DNA of 44,740 bases from an uncultured Prochlorococcus sp. (GTDB taxonomy: Bacteria > Cyanobacteriota > Cyanobacteriia > PCC-6307 > Cyanobiaceae): assembly GCA_902625845.1 (NCBI GenBank), contig CACOCT010000006.1, positions 1 through 44,740 of the forward strand. The letters run 5' to 3'. Within the stretch, counting starts at the first letter, position 1, and each line of letters begins with the position of its first letter. The notes beneath the pieces are model-generated. The model was not told the DNA's origin. It did no database searches and saw nothing but the letters and a program-made list of their open reading frames with translations. Shown here piece after piece: positions 16,577 to 33,230 of this stretch. The translations under genes were made by a program, and so were the position numbers.

Positions 16577-17776
16577 TTATGTTATTGATAATCTAGTCTG
16601 TTCTTCTTTACCAAATTTTCTCTTTAAGTATCTAATTTTTTTAATTACTTTTTTAGGATTAATATGATTATTCAATGATTTATATAAATCATTTTCAGTT
16701 ACACTTACATCTAATGAATTTGCATTGTTACCAGGAAACCAATGCCCGCCATTTCCAAGCAATTGATATCTTGCTTTAGTAAAATTTTCTAGATCCCATG
16801 CTTCAAGCAAATTTGATAACCAAAGTAACACTGGAAGATTAATTTCTCCAGGAGTATTTTTCCATGTTGGTAAATTCTTATCCCAATTTTGATACCAATC
16901 AACACCTATAACTTTAATTAATTCTTTATTCAATTTGTTCTCAACGGAAGCAACTAAATCATTTGATTTATGAAGAAGGGATATCGCTTCTAAGTGATAA
17001 TCAAAATCTGATTCTTTTGCAACTCCAACACTTAGTGTATGCACAGAATTATTACTCAAGCAAAACAGGTCATTAAAAACTATTGGATGGAGAGGCTTAC
17101 AAAGTTTATAAATTTTCTCTGAAGGTGTATGCAAATGTCCACCCTTATCTGTAGGACTAATTATGAAAACCCCTAAATCAAATTTTTCAGCTAATTTTAT
17201 TGCTTTGATATTAGTCTGATTTATGAAATACCAATGTAAATTAACAAAATCAAATTTATTAGAAGATATTGCCTTTTGAATAAGGCTTAATGAACCATGA
17301 GTAGAGAATCCAATATGGCCAATCAAATTATCTTTTTGCCACTTTCTAAGAGCATCAACACATCCTCCATCTCTTATGGCTTGCTGAAGAAGTTCAAAAG
17401 TATTTATGCCGTGAATAGCAAGAAGATCAATTTTTTTTATTCCTAGTGTTTGAAAACTGATTTTTAGTTCATCTTGAAATTTATTAATATCTTTATTTGG
17501 AGGAATTTTCGTTTGAATAATTTTTGAACTCATATCCATATTTTTAAATGCACTACCTAACTGCATTTCAGAGGTACCATAATGTCTTGCAGTCTCAATA
17601 TGATTTAAACCATATAAATCCGCTAAATCTAAAATCTTTATTACTTTATTTTGCTCTTCTTTCGATATATTATTAATTTCTAACTGTTTCCAACTTTTTT
17701 GAAATCTCATTCCACCAAGAGATAACACCGGCATATGAATGTTTGTCCTGCCAAACCTACGATATGGTAATACCAT
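16577..17776 (-). CDS. Aldo/keto reductase family oxidoreductase
   Basis: This is a TIM-barrel NAD(P)H-dependent oxidoreductase of 399 residues, longer than classical aldo/keto reductases because of a C-terminal extension. The protein opens YRRFGRTNIHMPVLSLGGMRF. The catalytic tetrad region reads ETARHYGTSE with Tyr66. Lys90 is in IQTKIP and His122 in AIHGIN. The usual first tetrad aspartate is glutamate (E61). The extension carries GNGGHWFPGNNA but no Cys-rich iron-sulfur motif. Such cyanobacterial members have no settled substrate. The ferredoxin gene lies 10 bases upstream on the same strand, so an electron-transfer partnership is possible but not shown. Confidence 0.85.
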   Translation of the reverse strand: MVLPYRRFGRTNIHMPVLSLGGMRFQKSWKQLEINNISKEEQNKVIKILDLADLYGLNHIETARHYGTSEMQLGSAFKNMDMSSKIIQTKIPPNKDINKFQDELKISFQTLGIKKIDLLAIHGINTFELLQQAIRDGGCVDALRKWQKDNLIGHIGFSTHGSLSLIQKAISSNKFDFVNLHWYFINQTNIKAIKLAEKFDLGVFIISPTDKGGHLHTPSEKIYKLCKPLHPIVFNDLFCLSNNSVHTLSVGVAKESDFDYHLEAISLLHKSNDLVASVENKLNKELIKVIGVDWYQNWDKNLPTWKNTPGEINLPVLLWLSNLLEAWDLENFTKARYQLLGNGGHWFPGNNANSLDVSVTENDLYKSLNNHINPKKVIKKIRYLKRKFGKEEQTRLSIT

Positions 17777-17786
17777 TTAATTTTTT

Positions 17787-18260
17787 CTAGTGTTTATTTA
17801 CTCTAGGTAATTTACCTAATGATTGAAACATATCTCTATTTAAACTAGCTTCTAATCTATCAAGATCTTCAAAATCGACCCAATGCATACACTCAACTGG
17901 ACATGTATCAAAGGCTTCTTGAACGACTTCAAGATTATCTCCATTTTGACGAATTACTCTTGCTCTACCTAGATCCTCATCAACAATAAATGTATTTGTA
18001 GCAACATGAACACAATACTGACAGCCTATACAAGCAGCTTCATCCACCCAAATTGCTTTTTCACGCAATTCTCCACCAAGTACTGGTTCAAATCCAGAAA
18101 TATCATTAGACTCAATATATTCATGAAATGCAGCTAAATTATCACTATTACTGTCATCAATAAAATCTAGATTAGAATCAGATTTCACAAAAGATTTAAA
18201 CGAAGAAGTGTCTAATGTTTCCTCGAAAAAGTTGAATGCAGTAGAAGGATCAATATCCAA
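17787..18260 (-). CDS. [4Fe-4S] ferredoxin-like protein
   Basis: The 157-residue protein has an acidic N-terminal half without a recognised fold. A single bacterial-type [4Fe-4S] binding site follows: Cys77, Cys80 and Cys83 in ACIGCQYC, with a fourth ligand at Cys120 in DTCPVECMHW (Cys124 is an extra cysteine). Only one full cluster site is visible. The start is TTG, three bases after the Ycf35 stop, and no ATG fits better. In cyanobacteria this ferredoxin is commonly next to the DUF1257 (Ycf35) and DUF2997 genes, as here, suggesting a shared but unknown redox function. Confidence 0.88.
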   Translation of the reverse strand: MDIDPSTAFNFFEETLDTSSFKSFVKSDSNLDFIDDSNSDNLAAFHEYIESNDISGFEPVLGGELREKAIWVDEAACIGCQYCVHVATNTFIVDEDLGRARVIRQNGDNLEVVQEAFDTCPVECMHWVDFEDLDRLEASLNRDMFQSLGKLPRVNKH

Positions 18261-18263
18261 ATT

Positions 18264-18656
18264 TTACGTTTCCCATTTTGTTAGCACTAATTCTATAGAG
18301 CCATCATTTTCATTCTTTTGTTCAACAATTTGATATCCATCTTTTTGTGTTTGGGAAATTATTGTTTGATAAGCATACATCTGAGTAACTTTTGAAATAA
18401 ATCTTTCAACTGGAAGTGTATATTTCCATAGATCCAAATCAGTAACTAATTCATAAGAATTCGTTTTATTATCCCATTTAAAACCAACCTTGGTACTTTC
18501 AGGTAAATCTAAGCTAATATCGACAGCCGTGAATTTACCTTGGTAACCTTTCACAAATTTTTCATCCTGGTTGGGATTATAACCCAATAAATCTAAAGCT
18601 TTTATTAGAGGCTCTGTTTCTTTGAGCTTTGTTTTTATAGTACTAAAATGTGACAT
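18264..18656 (-). CDS. ycf35: Ycf35 family protein (DUF1257)
   Basis: Ycf35 is conserved in cyanobacteria and some algal plastids; its function is not established. The 130-residue protein opens with MSHFSTIKTKLKE, typical of the family, and contains the LGY and YAY-type segments. No membrane helix or cysteine cluster is seen. It overlaps the DUF2997 gene by 14 bases and is followed by the ferredoxin after three bases, so all three are almost certainly one transcript. The co-occurrence suggests an accessory or assembly role for a redox protein, which is inference only. Confidence 0.9.
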   Translation of the reverse strand: MSHFSTIKTKLKETEPLIKALDLLGYNPNQDEKFVKGYQGKFTAVDISLDLPESTKVGFKWDNKTNSYELVTDLDLWKYTLPVERFISKVTQMYAYQTIISQTQKDGYQIVEQKNENDGSIELVLTKWET

Positions 18657-18858
18657 TAGATTCGTTTTTTAATTGATTGGAATTGTTGACTTGCTTTATG
18701 ATAAATGAGTCTGATGTTAATCTCTTAGTTTTAACTTCTCCAAGAGAATCTTCTAAAATCTTAGTTGCATCATTACAGGAATCACCTTCAAAACCTTCGA
18801 CCGTTTCTTGGACACGTCCATCTTGATAAATTTTGAATCTTAATGTTCTTTGTGGCAT
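18643..18858 (-). CDS. DUF2997 family small protein
   Basis: This 71-residue protein has the DUF2997 pattern: an opening RTLRFKIYQDGRVQETVEGFEG, a single Cys in DSCNDATKILEDSLG and a basic C-terminus. No function is known for the family. It starts at an ATG and is the first gene of the DUF2997-Ycf35-ferredoxin set, overlapping Ycf35. The 117 bases upstream of it, before the HEAT-repeat gene's stop, hold no gene. Confidence 0.88.
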   Translation of the reverse strand: MPQRTLRFKIYQDGRVQETVEGFEGDSCNDATKILEDSLGEVKTKRLTSDSFIIKQVNNSNQLKNESNVTF

Positions 18859-18975
18859 TAGAGTTACACACTAAGTACTTATACTTTATATAAAATAACC
18901 AAAATTTTTGGTTTCAGTTGATAACGTAACTTTGTTTTCATTATTGAATATAAAATATTTCAATATCCAAATAAA

Positions 18976-19749
18976 TTATTTATAAAATCCTCTCATCCCC
19001 ATTGAATCAAGTGCGGTTCTAGCTTCTTCCATAACAGAGGGTTCTGAATCAAATAAAGCAATTTTTGTACATTCATCTATGAATAATTCTTGTAACTTAT
19101 TACTTAAATTTTGATAAAGCCTACATAAAGACCAAATACAATTACTCCTGACAACTGGTTCATTATCAATTTTAAGACTTATTAATAATTGGTCTGCAGC
19201 TAATTGAGCATTATCATTTGAAATGCTACCAATCTCGGCGAGAGAACTTGAGGCCCATAGCCTTACTGATGAGACATCATTCTGCAAGGCTTTTATTAAA
19301 GGAGGTAATACAATATGATTATCATAATTTGCTAAACTCCAAGCTGTAGCTCTTCTCACATAAGCATTATCATCAGACTCTAACAAACCAACTAATTTAC
19401 TTACAGCATCAGGACAAGGATTACGACCTAAGGCATAAACAGCACTCATTCTCTCTACGGGGCAAGACTGATCCAATAAAGGTAGCAATAGAGGGAAAGA
19501 CCTTTTATCACGATATTCACAGAAAATTTTTAAACCTTGAATTCGCTGTTCCTTATCTCCTTTTAAATATTCTAAAGCCTGATCACATGCAGAAGAAATA
19601 TCTAAATTATCTTTTGAGAAGCCATCTTTATCAATTTCCTCAAGAGGATCAATTTCAAAATCAACAGCTAACTCTTTAGCTAAAATATCTGGATCAATAG
19701 CAATATCTGCCAAGCTATCATCATTTAATTCTTTTTTGTAATTAATCAT
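18976..19749 (-). CDS. HEAT-repeat protein (PBS lyase HEAT-like)
   Basis: The protein has about 257 residues. After an acidic N-terminal stretch it contains five or so HEAT-like repeats from about residue 60 to the end, with recurring AVYALGR, ATAWSLANY, LWASSSLAEIG and CIWSLCRLY helices. Such repeats occur in CpcE-type phycobilin lyases and in scaffold proteins. Since Prochlorococcus lacks normal phycobilisomes, a bilin lyase role is doubtful and a protein-binding scaffold is safer. The ATG at 19749 is preferred over the TTG at 19761. The small membrane-protein gene ends 15 bases upstream, so the two are likely co-transcribed. Confidence 0.85.
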   Translation of the reverse strand: MINYKKELNDDSLADIAIDPDILAKELAVDFEIDPLEEIDKDGFSKDNLDISSACDQALEYLKGDKEQRIQGLKIFCEYRDKRSFPLLLPLLDQSCPVERMSAVYALGRNPCPDAVSKLVGLLESDDNAYVRRATAWSLANYDNHIVLPPLIKALQNDVSSVRLWASSSLAEIGSISNDNAQLAADQLLISLKIDNEPVVRSNCIWSLCRLYQNLSNKLQELFIDECTKIALFDSEPSVMEEARTALDSMGMRGFYK

Positions 19750-19764
19750 TGAACAAAACAAGTA

Positions 19765-19908
19765 TTAATTAATAGGAGCGGGAGACATCATATCACCAGG
19801 CAACCAAATTCTTGCACTAACAGCAAAAAAAGCAACTCCAAAAAGAAGTACAATCGATACAGGAAGTAATTTGGTTTTAATAAAGCTCACTAAATTTTTT
19901 AATTTCAT
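19765..19908 (-). CDS. Small single-pass membrane protein, 47 residues
   Basis: The reading frame runs from an ATG at 19908 to a TAA at 19765. It encodes a basic N-terminus (MKLKNLVSFIKTK), one hydrophobic helix (about residues 14-31) and the short tail RIWLPGDMMSPAPIN. The basic-then-hydrophobic layout predicts a single-pass protein with the N-terminus in the cytoplasm. It fills the gap between rlmN and the HEAT-repeat gene in the same direction. I do not recognise the family. It is shorter than usual gene-finding cut-offs and could be missed in automated annotation. Confidence 0.7.
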   Translation of the reverse strand: MKLKNLVSFIKTKLLPVSIVLLFGVAFFAVSARIWLPGDMMSPAPIN

Positions 19909-19968
19909 TAATACTAGCTTTTTTATTGAAGAATTAACAATAATTACTAAAAATAATCTATTTACTAT

Positions 19969-21174
<1,206 letters not shown>

Positions 21175-21211
21175 TCAAATTTTTATTCTAATATTCAAAA
21201 ATAATAATAGC

Positions 21212-25324
<4,113 letters not shown>

Positions 25325-25351
25325 TTATAAGAGTTAAATGTATTGTCTTGA

Positions 25352-27280
<1,929 letters not shown>

Positions 27281-27293
27281 TTATTGATAAGAA

Positions 27294-30200
27294 TTAATCT
27301 TCTTCATACTCTGAAGTCCCCAATGATTCGTAAGTTGGTCTTGAAGGAGTATTCCTTCTAGAATTAACATCTTGCATTAAGTCAACTTCCTTACCTTCAT
27401 CTGTATAAACAGAAATATCAAGACCTAAAGATTGAAGTTCTCTCATTAAAACTTTAAATGATTCAGGAGTACCAGGGCGTGGGATTGGTTTACCTTTGAC
27501 AATTGCATTAAGAGCTTCATTTCGACCTTGCATATCATCAGATTTAACTGTTAATAATTCTTGTAGGGTATAAGCTGCTCCATATGCTTCTAATGCCCAA
27601 ACTTCCATTTCACCTAAACGCTGACCTCCCTGCTGAGCTTTTCCACCAAGAGGCTGCTGGGTAACAAGTGAATAAGGCCCTGTGGATCGAGCATGAATTT
27701 TATCATCTACTAAATGAACAAGCTTTAGGAAGTGAGAGTAACCCACAGCAACTGGTTGATCAAAAGGTTCGCCAGTTCTACCATCTATTAAAAGAAGTTT
27801 GCCAGGATCTTTCTGATTGTAAACCCAATCTTTACCTTTCTGTTTTGATGCTTCGGTAAGAAATGCTTGAACTGTTTGGTGTGATTTCTCAGGACCATAC
27901 ATTTCATCAAAAGGCACTACTTTGACCCTACAATTTAGATTAGAAGCCGCCCATCCCATAAGGAGTTCAAAAACTTGCCCAACATTCATTCTGCTTGGCA
28001 CTCCAAGAGGATTTAATACAATATCTACAGGTGTTCCATCTGGTAAATAAGGCATATCTTCTCTAGGTAAAATCCTGCTAATAATACCTTTATTTCCATG
28101 TCTTCCAGCCATCTTATCTCCAACCTGTATCTTACGTCGTTGGGCTACATATACTCTTACAACCATATTTGCGCCAGGGGGCAACTCATCTCCTTGCTCT
28201 CGAGTATATATTCTTACATCAACAACCCTACCTCTTTCTGTATTTGGCACTCGTAATGAATTATCTCTTACATCTCTAGCCTTTTCTCCAAATATCGCTC
28301 GTAATAATTTTTCTTCAGGAGGTTGATCAGATTCACCTTTTGGAGTAACTTTACCTACTAATATATCGCCACTTTCAACAAAAGCTCCGATTCTTATTAT
28401 TCCCATCTCATCAAGATTAGCGAGACTATCTTCTGAAACATTAGGAATCTCCCTTGTGATTTCTTCAGGACCTAACTTAGTTTGTCTAGCCTCTATTTCG
28501 TATTTTTCGATATGGACAGAGGTATAAAGATCATCTGTAACTAACCTCTCACTTACAAGTATTGCATCTTCATAATTGTATCCTTCCCAGGGCATATAAG
28601 CTATTAGAACATTTTGTCCTAGAGCAATTTCACCTCCCTCACAAGCAGATCCATCAGCTAAAACTTGTCCAGAAATGACTTTATCTCCATTATTTACAAT
28701 TGGTCTCTGGTTTAAACAAGTGTCTTGATTAGATCTTTGATATTTTTGTAATTGATGAATATGATCTTTACCCTCATCGTCTCTGACAATAATTTCATTC
28801 GCATCTACGTAAGATACCGTGCCATTAACTTTAGTGATCGGGACCATTCCTGAATCTCTAGCAACCTGAGATTCGAGGCCAGTGCCGACGAGTGGTCTTT
28901 CAGGTCTTAAAAGAGGAACAGCTTGTCTTTGCATATTTGATCCCATCAAGGCCCTGTTCGCATCATCATGCTCTAAGAAAGGAATTAAAGATGTGGCTAC
29001 AGAAATAACCTGAACAGGAGATAATTGGACATAATCAACTTGCAGAGGTGGAACTTTTTCAAAATCTTGGCGATATCTCACTGGAATTAAATCAGCAAGT
29101 ATTAATCCTTCTTCATCTGTCGCGACATCACCAGGAGCGACTCTACATTCATCTTCTAAATCAGCTGATAAGTAAATTGGATTGCCACTTTTTACAACCC
29201 TACCTTTATCAACCTTCCAAAATGGAGTTTCTATAAAACCATATTCATTTACCCTTGCATGAGTTGCTAAAGAATTTATAAGGCCAGCGTTTGGCCCCTC
29301 AGGCGTTTCAATTGGACAAAGTCTTCCATAATGAGAAGGATGTATATCTCTTACGGCGAAACCTGCTCTTTCTCGTGTTAGTCCTCCTGGACCTAAAGCT
29401 GAAATTCTTCTTTTATGAGTCAATTCTGCTAAGGGATTTGTTTGATCCATAAATTGACTCAATTGACTTGAACCAAAAAATTCTTTAATAGCAGCGACTA
29501 GTGGCTTAGGATTAACTAGTTGAGCAGGTGTTAGGGAATCAGTTTCGCCAACTGTCATCCTTTCTTTGATTATTCTTTCGAGCCTATTAAGACCAACACG
29601 AACTTGATTTTGTAATAATTCACCAACGGATCGAACTCTTCTGTTCCCTAGGTGATCAATATCATCCAGACTTGCACCCCCGATATCAAGTTCTAAATTA
29701 ATCAAATAATCAATCGTAGAAAGAACATCTTCATGTGTCAAAGTTCTTATATTATCTGGAACAGTAAGCCTAAGTTTTTTATTAATTTTATATCTGCCAA
29801 CTCTACCTAAATCGTATCTCTTAGGATCAAAAAAACGACTATGCAAAAGTTGTTGCCCGCCAGAAACAGAAGGTGGTTCACCTGGTCTTAATTTTTTATA
29901 AAGTTCAAGTAAGGCTTGATCCTCAGAAGTTATTCCTTCTTCATTAGCAGAGTCAATTGAATTTTTATAAAATTCAGGATGTCTTAGTTTATCAATTACA
30001 TCATTATCTGAGAGACCCATGGCTCTCATTAAGACATGAGCATTTATTTTCCTAGTTTTATCAACCCTAACGTAAAGTAAATTGTTCTTATCTGTTTCAA
30101 ATTTTAACCAAGCCCCTCTATTAGGAATAACACTTGCATTATAGGTTCTTCTACCATTTTTATCTTGTTCATCTTTAAAATAGACTCCTGGGCTTCTAAC

Positions 30201-30587
30201 TATTTGGTTTACGATAACCCTTTCAGCACCATTAATGATAAAAGTACCTCTTTCTGTCATTAGAGGTAATTCGCCTATAAAGACTTCTTGTTCCTTAATT
30301 TCACCTGTTTCTTTATTTATAAGTCTGCAAGTTACATACATTTGGGAGGCAAAAGTTGCATCTCTTCTTTTTGCTTCCTCAACATCATGTCTTGGTCTTT
30401 TTAAACGATATTCTTCACCTATAAAATGCAATTCAAGCTTACCTGTATAGTCGGTAATTGGTGAAAAATTCTGAAGTTCTTCAATTAAACCTTTTTCCAA
30501 AAACCATTTAAAACTTGCTCTCTGTACCTCTACTAAATCAGGTAAATAAGTAACTGTCTTCGTTACTTGTAAAGCGCTACTGCTCAT
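27294..30587 (-). CDS. rpoB: RNA polymerase subunit beta
   Basis: RpoB forms the second half of the catalytic cleft and binds the rifamycin pocket. It has 1097 residues, as expected for cyanobacteria. Readable landmarks include the Rif region around [20 protein letters not shown] (Q and D conserved, as in sensitive enzymes) and [24 protein letters not shown], with the conserved GNKGIISR and [11 protein letters not shown] segments later. It starts at ATG with about 177 bases to tatD upstream, where a candidate promoter lies. Confidence 0.98.
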   Translation of the reverse strand: MSSSALQVTKTVTYLPDLVEVQRASFKWFLEKGLIEELQNFSPITDYTGKLELHFIGEEYRLKRPRHDVEEAKRRDATFASQMYVTCRLINKETGEIKEQEVFIGELPLMTERGTFIINGAERVIVNQIVRSPGVYFKDEQDKNGRRTYNASVIPNRGAWLKFETDKNNLLYVRVDKTRKINAHVLMRAMGLSDNDVIDKLRHPEFYKNSIDSANEEGITSEDQALLELYKKLRPGEPPSVSGGQQLLHSRFFDPKRYDLGRVGRYKINKKLRLTVPDNIRTLTHEDVLSTIDYLINLELDIGGASLDDIDHLGNRRVRSVGELLQNQVRVGLNRLERIIKERMTVGETDSLTPAQLVNPKPLVAAIKEFFGSSQLSQFMDQTNPLAELTHKRRISALGPGGLTRERAGFAVRDIHPSHYGRLCPIETPEGPNAGLINSLATHARVNEYGFIETPFWKVDKGRVVKSGNPIYLSADLEDECRVAPGDVATDEEGLILADLIPVRYRQDFEKVPPLQVDYVQLSPVQVISVATSLIPFLEHDDANRALMGSNMQRQAVPLLRPERPLVGTGLESQVARDSGMVPITKVNGTVSYVDANEIIVRDDEGKDHIHQLQKYQRSNQDTCLNQRPIVNNGDKVISGQVLADGSACEGGEIALGQNVLIAYMPWEGYNYEDAILVSERLVTDDLYTSVHIEKYEIEARQTKLGPEEITREIPNVSEDSLANLDEMGIIRIGAFVESGDILVGKVTPKGESDQPPEEKLLRAIFGEKARDVRDNSLRVPNTERGRVVDVRIYTREQGDELPPGANMVVRVYVAQRRKIQVGDKMAGRHGNKGIISRILPREDMPYLPDGTPVDIVLNPLGVPSRMNVGQVFELLMGWAASNLNCRVKVVPFDEMYGPEKSHQTVQAFLTEASKQKGKDWVYNQKDPGKLLLIDGRTGEPFDQPVAVGYSHFLKLVHLVDDKIHARSTGPYSLVTQQPLGGKAQQGGQRLGEMEVWALEAYGAAYTLQELLTVKSDDMQGRNEALNAIVKGKPIPRPGTPESFKVLMRELQSLGLDISVYTDEGKEVDLMQDVNSRRNTPSRPTYESLGTSEYEED

Positions 30588-30634
30588 CCAATAGAATCCT
30601 GGGTTTTTTAAGATTTACCTTTAAATCTACTTAA

Positions 30635-30666
30635 TTTATAAATGTTTAGGATAAGATTTAAGTCAA
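30635..30666 (-). promoter_or_regulatory. Candidate promoter for rpoB-rpoC1-rpoC2
   Basis: Read on the minus strand, TTGACT (30666-30661) is followed 20 bases later by TATAAA (30640-30635), about 48 bases before the rpoB start. The -35 is close to consensus but the spacer is longer than the usual 16-18, so only one of the two boxes may be real. The gap from tatD to rpoB is one of the few on this strand large enough to hold a promoter. Confidence 0.35.
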
Positions 30667-30764
30667 TTTTACCCATAAAATATGAATAGTTAAAAACTAA
30701 TTAACTAGCCATAATTTAAAAACTTAAGAAAATTTGCCAGTAATTTTTCATTCTAGCAGATATT

Positions 30765-31562
30765 CTATCGATTTACCAAATTAAATTTAAATAATTTTTC
30801 AGCATTATATGATGATTCACTCGCAATTACGTCAATTTTTGATGATCTTATTAAAGCTATAGCTTTTGCAACGCTTTCAACGAATGCAGGTTCATTTCTT
30901 TTACCGCGATGGGGAACAGGGGCTAAAAAAGGAGAATCTGTTTCAATAAGATATCTATCACTGGGTACTAATCTAGCGCAATCATGAGTGTTAATAGCTT
31001 TTGGAAATGTAACTATACCGCTAAAACTTATATAAAATCCTAGTTCTAAAAATTCTCGCATTTCATCAACTGTTCCGCTCCAGCAATGTAAGACTCCTTT
31101 GGGACAAATATTATCTTTTTTTAGGTCTTTACAGATGCTTATAATTTCATGAGCTGCATCTCTGCAGTGAATGATCACAGGCAAATCAAATTCAAAGGCT
31201 AATTTCATCTGAGGTAAAAGAGCAGCTATTTGTGTTTCAATATCATTGTTCTTAAATAAATCTAAACCCATTTCTCCTATTGCAACAATTCTATTATCAC
31301 TCTTAATCGCTTCTCTCAAGACATATTCAGAATGAGTGTCCCATTTATTCGCATCAAGAGGATGCAAACCGACAGAATAATATACTTCTGAAAACCTATT
31401 TGCAATTTTTTGCATTTTTGGAATATCTGATAGCTCTACACAGGCATGAAGAAGCTTTTTAACACCTTTTGATCTCCATCGACAGGCAACTTCATCTATA
31501 TCATCTAAAAAATTTTCAAAAATAAGATGACAATGTGAATCAATTAAATTGATTTCTTCCAT
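30765..31562 (-). CDS. tatD: TatD family metal-dependent DNase
   Basis: TatD-type enzymes are TIM-barrel hydrolases with a metal centre, acting as 3'-5' exonucleases or on D-aminoacyl substrates. The protein (265 residues) opens LIDSHCHL (metal-binding His pair) and shows GEMGLDLFK, VIIHCRDA, LHCWSGT and the C-terminal IETDSPFLAPVPHRGKRNEP, all family signatures. It lies between rpsT (18 bases upstream) and rpoB, suggesting read-through transcription from rpsT. Confidence 0.95.
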   Translation of the reverse strand: MEEINLIDSHCHLIFENFLDDIDEVACRWRSKGVKKLLHACVELSDIPKMQKIANRFSEVYYSVGLHPLDANKWDTHSEYVLREAIKSDNRIVAIGEMGLDLFKNNDIETQIAALLPQMKLAFEFDLPVIIHCRDAAHEIISICKDLKKDNICPKGVLHCWSGTVDEMREFLELGFYISFSGIVTFPKAINTHDCARLVPSDRYLIETDSPFLAPVPHRGKRNEPAFVESVAKAIALIRSSKIDVIASESSYNAEKLFKFNLVNR

Positions 31563-31580
31563 TATTAAAAGTTGATTTAA

Positions 31581-31871
31581 CTAACTTTTTAATGTGTTTT
31601 TTACTAAGTTGTTAATCCTTGATTTTTTATTAGCCCCATTATTTCTATGCAAAACATTTTTTTTAACGGCTTTATCAATTAAACTATATGCTTTTTTAAG
31701 ACTAGTATTAACAAGTTCTTGATTATCAGAATTAGGATCTTTTTTATAATTTTCACAACTGATAATTGTTTTTTTTATTAAAGTTCTTACTGTAGATTTA
31801 TAGTACTTGTTAACTTGTCGGTTTCTTTCTGCTACGAGAATTCTTTTTTTTGCTGATTTGTTATTTGCCAC
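31581..31871 (-). CDS. rpsT: 30S ribosomal protein S20
   Basis: S20 binds 16S rRNA early in 30S assembly. The 96-residue, very basic, helical protein opens with MANNKSAKKRILVAERNR and has the family pattern ending in LHRNNGANKKSRINNLVK. It is the first gene of the minus-strand run into tatD and rpoB and is divergent from hisD across a gap of 113 bases, which contains a candidate -10 box. Confidence 0.97.
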   Translation of the reverse strand: MANNKSAKKRILVAERNRQVNKYYKSTVRTLIKKTIISCENYKKDPNSDNQELVNTSLKKAYSLIDKAVKKNVLHRNNGANKKSRINNLVKNTLKS

Positions 31872-31891
31872 AGAAATAGCTTTGATTTATA

Positions 31892-31897
31892 ATTATA
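31892..31897 (-). promoter_or_regulatory. Candidate -10 box for rpsT
   Basis: A perfect TATAAT on the minus strand lies about 20 bases before the rpsT ATG, predicting a leader of roughly 14 bases. No proper -35 is visible. Placement in the short divergent gap makes it the best available promoter candidate for rpsT-tatD. Confidence 0.4.
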
Positions 31898-31984
31898 TAC
31901 TATATCAAAAAATAAGACCTCTGATCAATAATATTTCCACTCTCTCTGATTATCTGAAAATTTTAATTCACAATCCAAAAGAAA

Positions 31985-33230
31985 ATGAATATAGTCCATA
32001 ATGAAATTGAAATCTTAAATGAACTCAAAAGAATCGAAAATAGAATAAATTTAGAAAATAATGAGGAAGTTAATTCTACTGTAAAAAAAATCCTTAAAGA
32101 TGTTAAAAATCAAGGTGATAAAGCTTTAAGGAAATATACATTAAAATTCGATGGATTTAATCCTGACCCTCTCAGTGTTTCCAAAAAAGAAATTACAAAA
32201 GCATGGGAGACAACAACTAAGCCTTTGCAGGAAGCCTTAAAAAATGCAAAACATCGGATTGAAAAATTTCATGAAAAAGAGATTCCTAAGTCCTTTTCTA
32301 TAAAAGGTATATATGGCGAAAATGTTCAAAGAAAATGGCTCCCTGTACAGAGAGCTGGATTATATGTTCCAGGAGGTAGAGCATCATACCCCAGTACAGT
32401 TCTTATGAATGCTATTCCTGCTAAAGTGGCCGGAGTAAAAGAAATTATAATGGTTTCACCCGCTAATGCAAAGGGTGAAATGAACAAAACTGTATTAGCG
32501 GCAGCCCACATATGTGGCATTAAAAATATTTTCAAGGTTGGTGGAGCACAAGCTATTGCCGCATTAGCATTTGGTACAGAAGAGATAAGTAGAGTAGATG
32601 TTATTTCCGGTCCAGGAAATATTTTTGTAACAACAGCAAAAAAATTAATTTTTGGATCAACTGGGATTGATTCACTTGCAGGGCCAAGTGAAATTTTAAT
32701 AATTGCAGATAATACTGCCAACAGCTCTCAGTTAGCAACAGATTTATTGGCACAAGCAGAACATGATCCATTTGCGTCAGCAATTCTTTTAACCACAAGC
32801 CATTCTGTTGCTAAAGATGTAAGTAAACATATCTATAAAAAATTAGAAACTCATCCAAGAAAAGAAATTTGCATGCGATCAATTAATGACTGGGGGTTGA
32901 TAGGAGTTTGCGCCAGAGCATCTTGAAATAATGACTATTAATCCAAAACGAATTGTAGATAAGATAGAAAATGCCGGCGCAATTTTCTTAGGTAAATGGA
33001 CACCAGAGGCAGTTGGCGACTATATAGCTGGACCAAATCATACTTTGCCAACATCAGGAAATGCAAGATTTAGTGGTGCTTTGGGTGTAGAAACCTTTAT
33101 GAAAAATTCTTCAATTATTGAATTTACTCAACAAAGTTTGCAAGAAAATAGTGAAGACATTATAAATCTTGCGACCAGCGAAGGCCTTTACAGTCATGCT
33201 GATTCTGTCAAAGTTAGATTTGAAGATTAA
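31985..33230 (+). pseudogene. hisD: Histidinol dehydrogenase, broken by an internal out-of-frame deletion
   Basis: HisD oxidises L-histidinol to L-histidine in two NAD-dependent steps, the end of histidine synthesis. The first frame (31985-32926) matches HisD through SINDWGLI, including zinc ligands Gln257 and His260 in LLAQAEHDP. It then runs into eight unrelated residues and a TGA. A second frame picks up at 32904 with EFAPEHLE (the catalytic Glu-His pair) and continues through [16 protein letters not shown] to the stop at 33230. In relatives about 14 residues separate these blocks; here they abut. The phase shift requires a deletion of a length equal to 2 modulo 3, most simply 41 or 44 bases. 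The catalytic and zinc residues are therefore split between two frames and no intact enzyme is encoded. The gene is convergent with rpiA (stops overlap). Confidence 0.9.

Noticed and set aside
32326-32721. 131-residue minus-strand frame inside hisD
   Set aside because: It mirrors conserved HisD coding sequence on the other strand; the plus-strand protein is clearly the real one.
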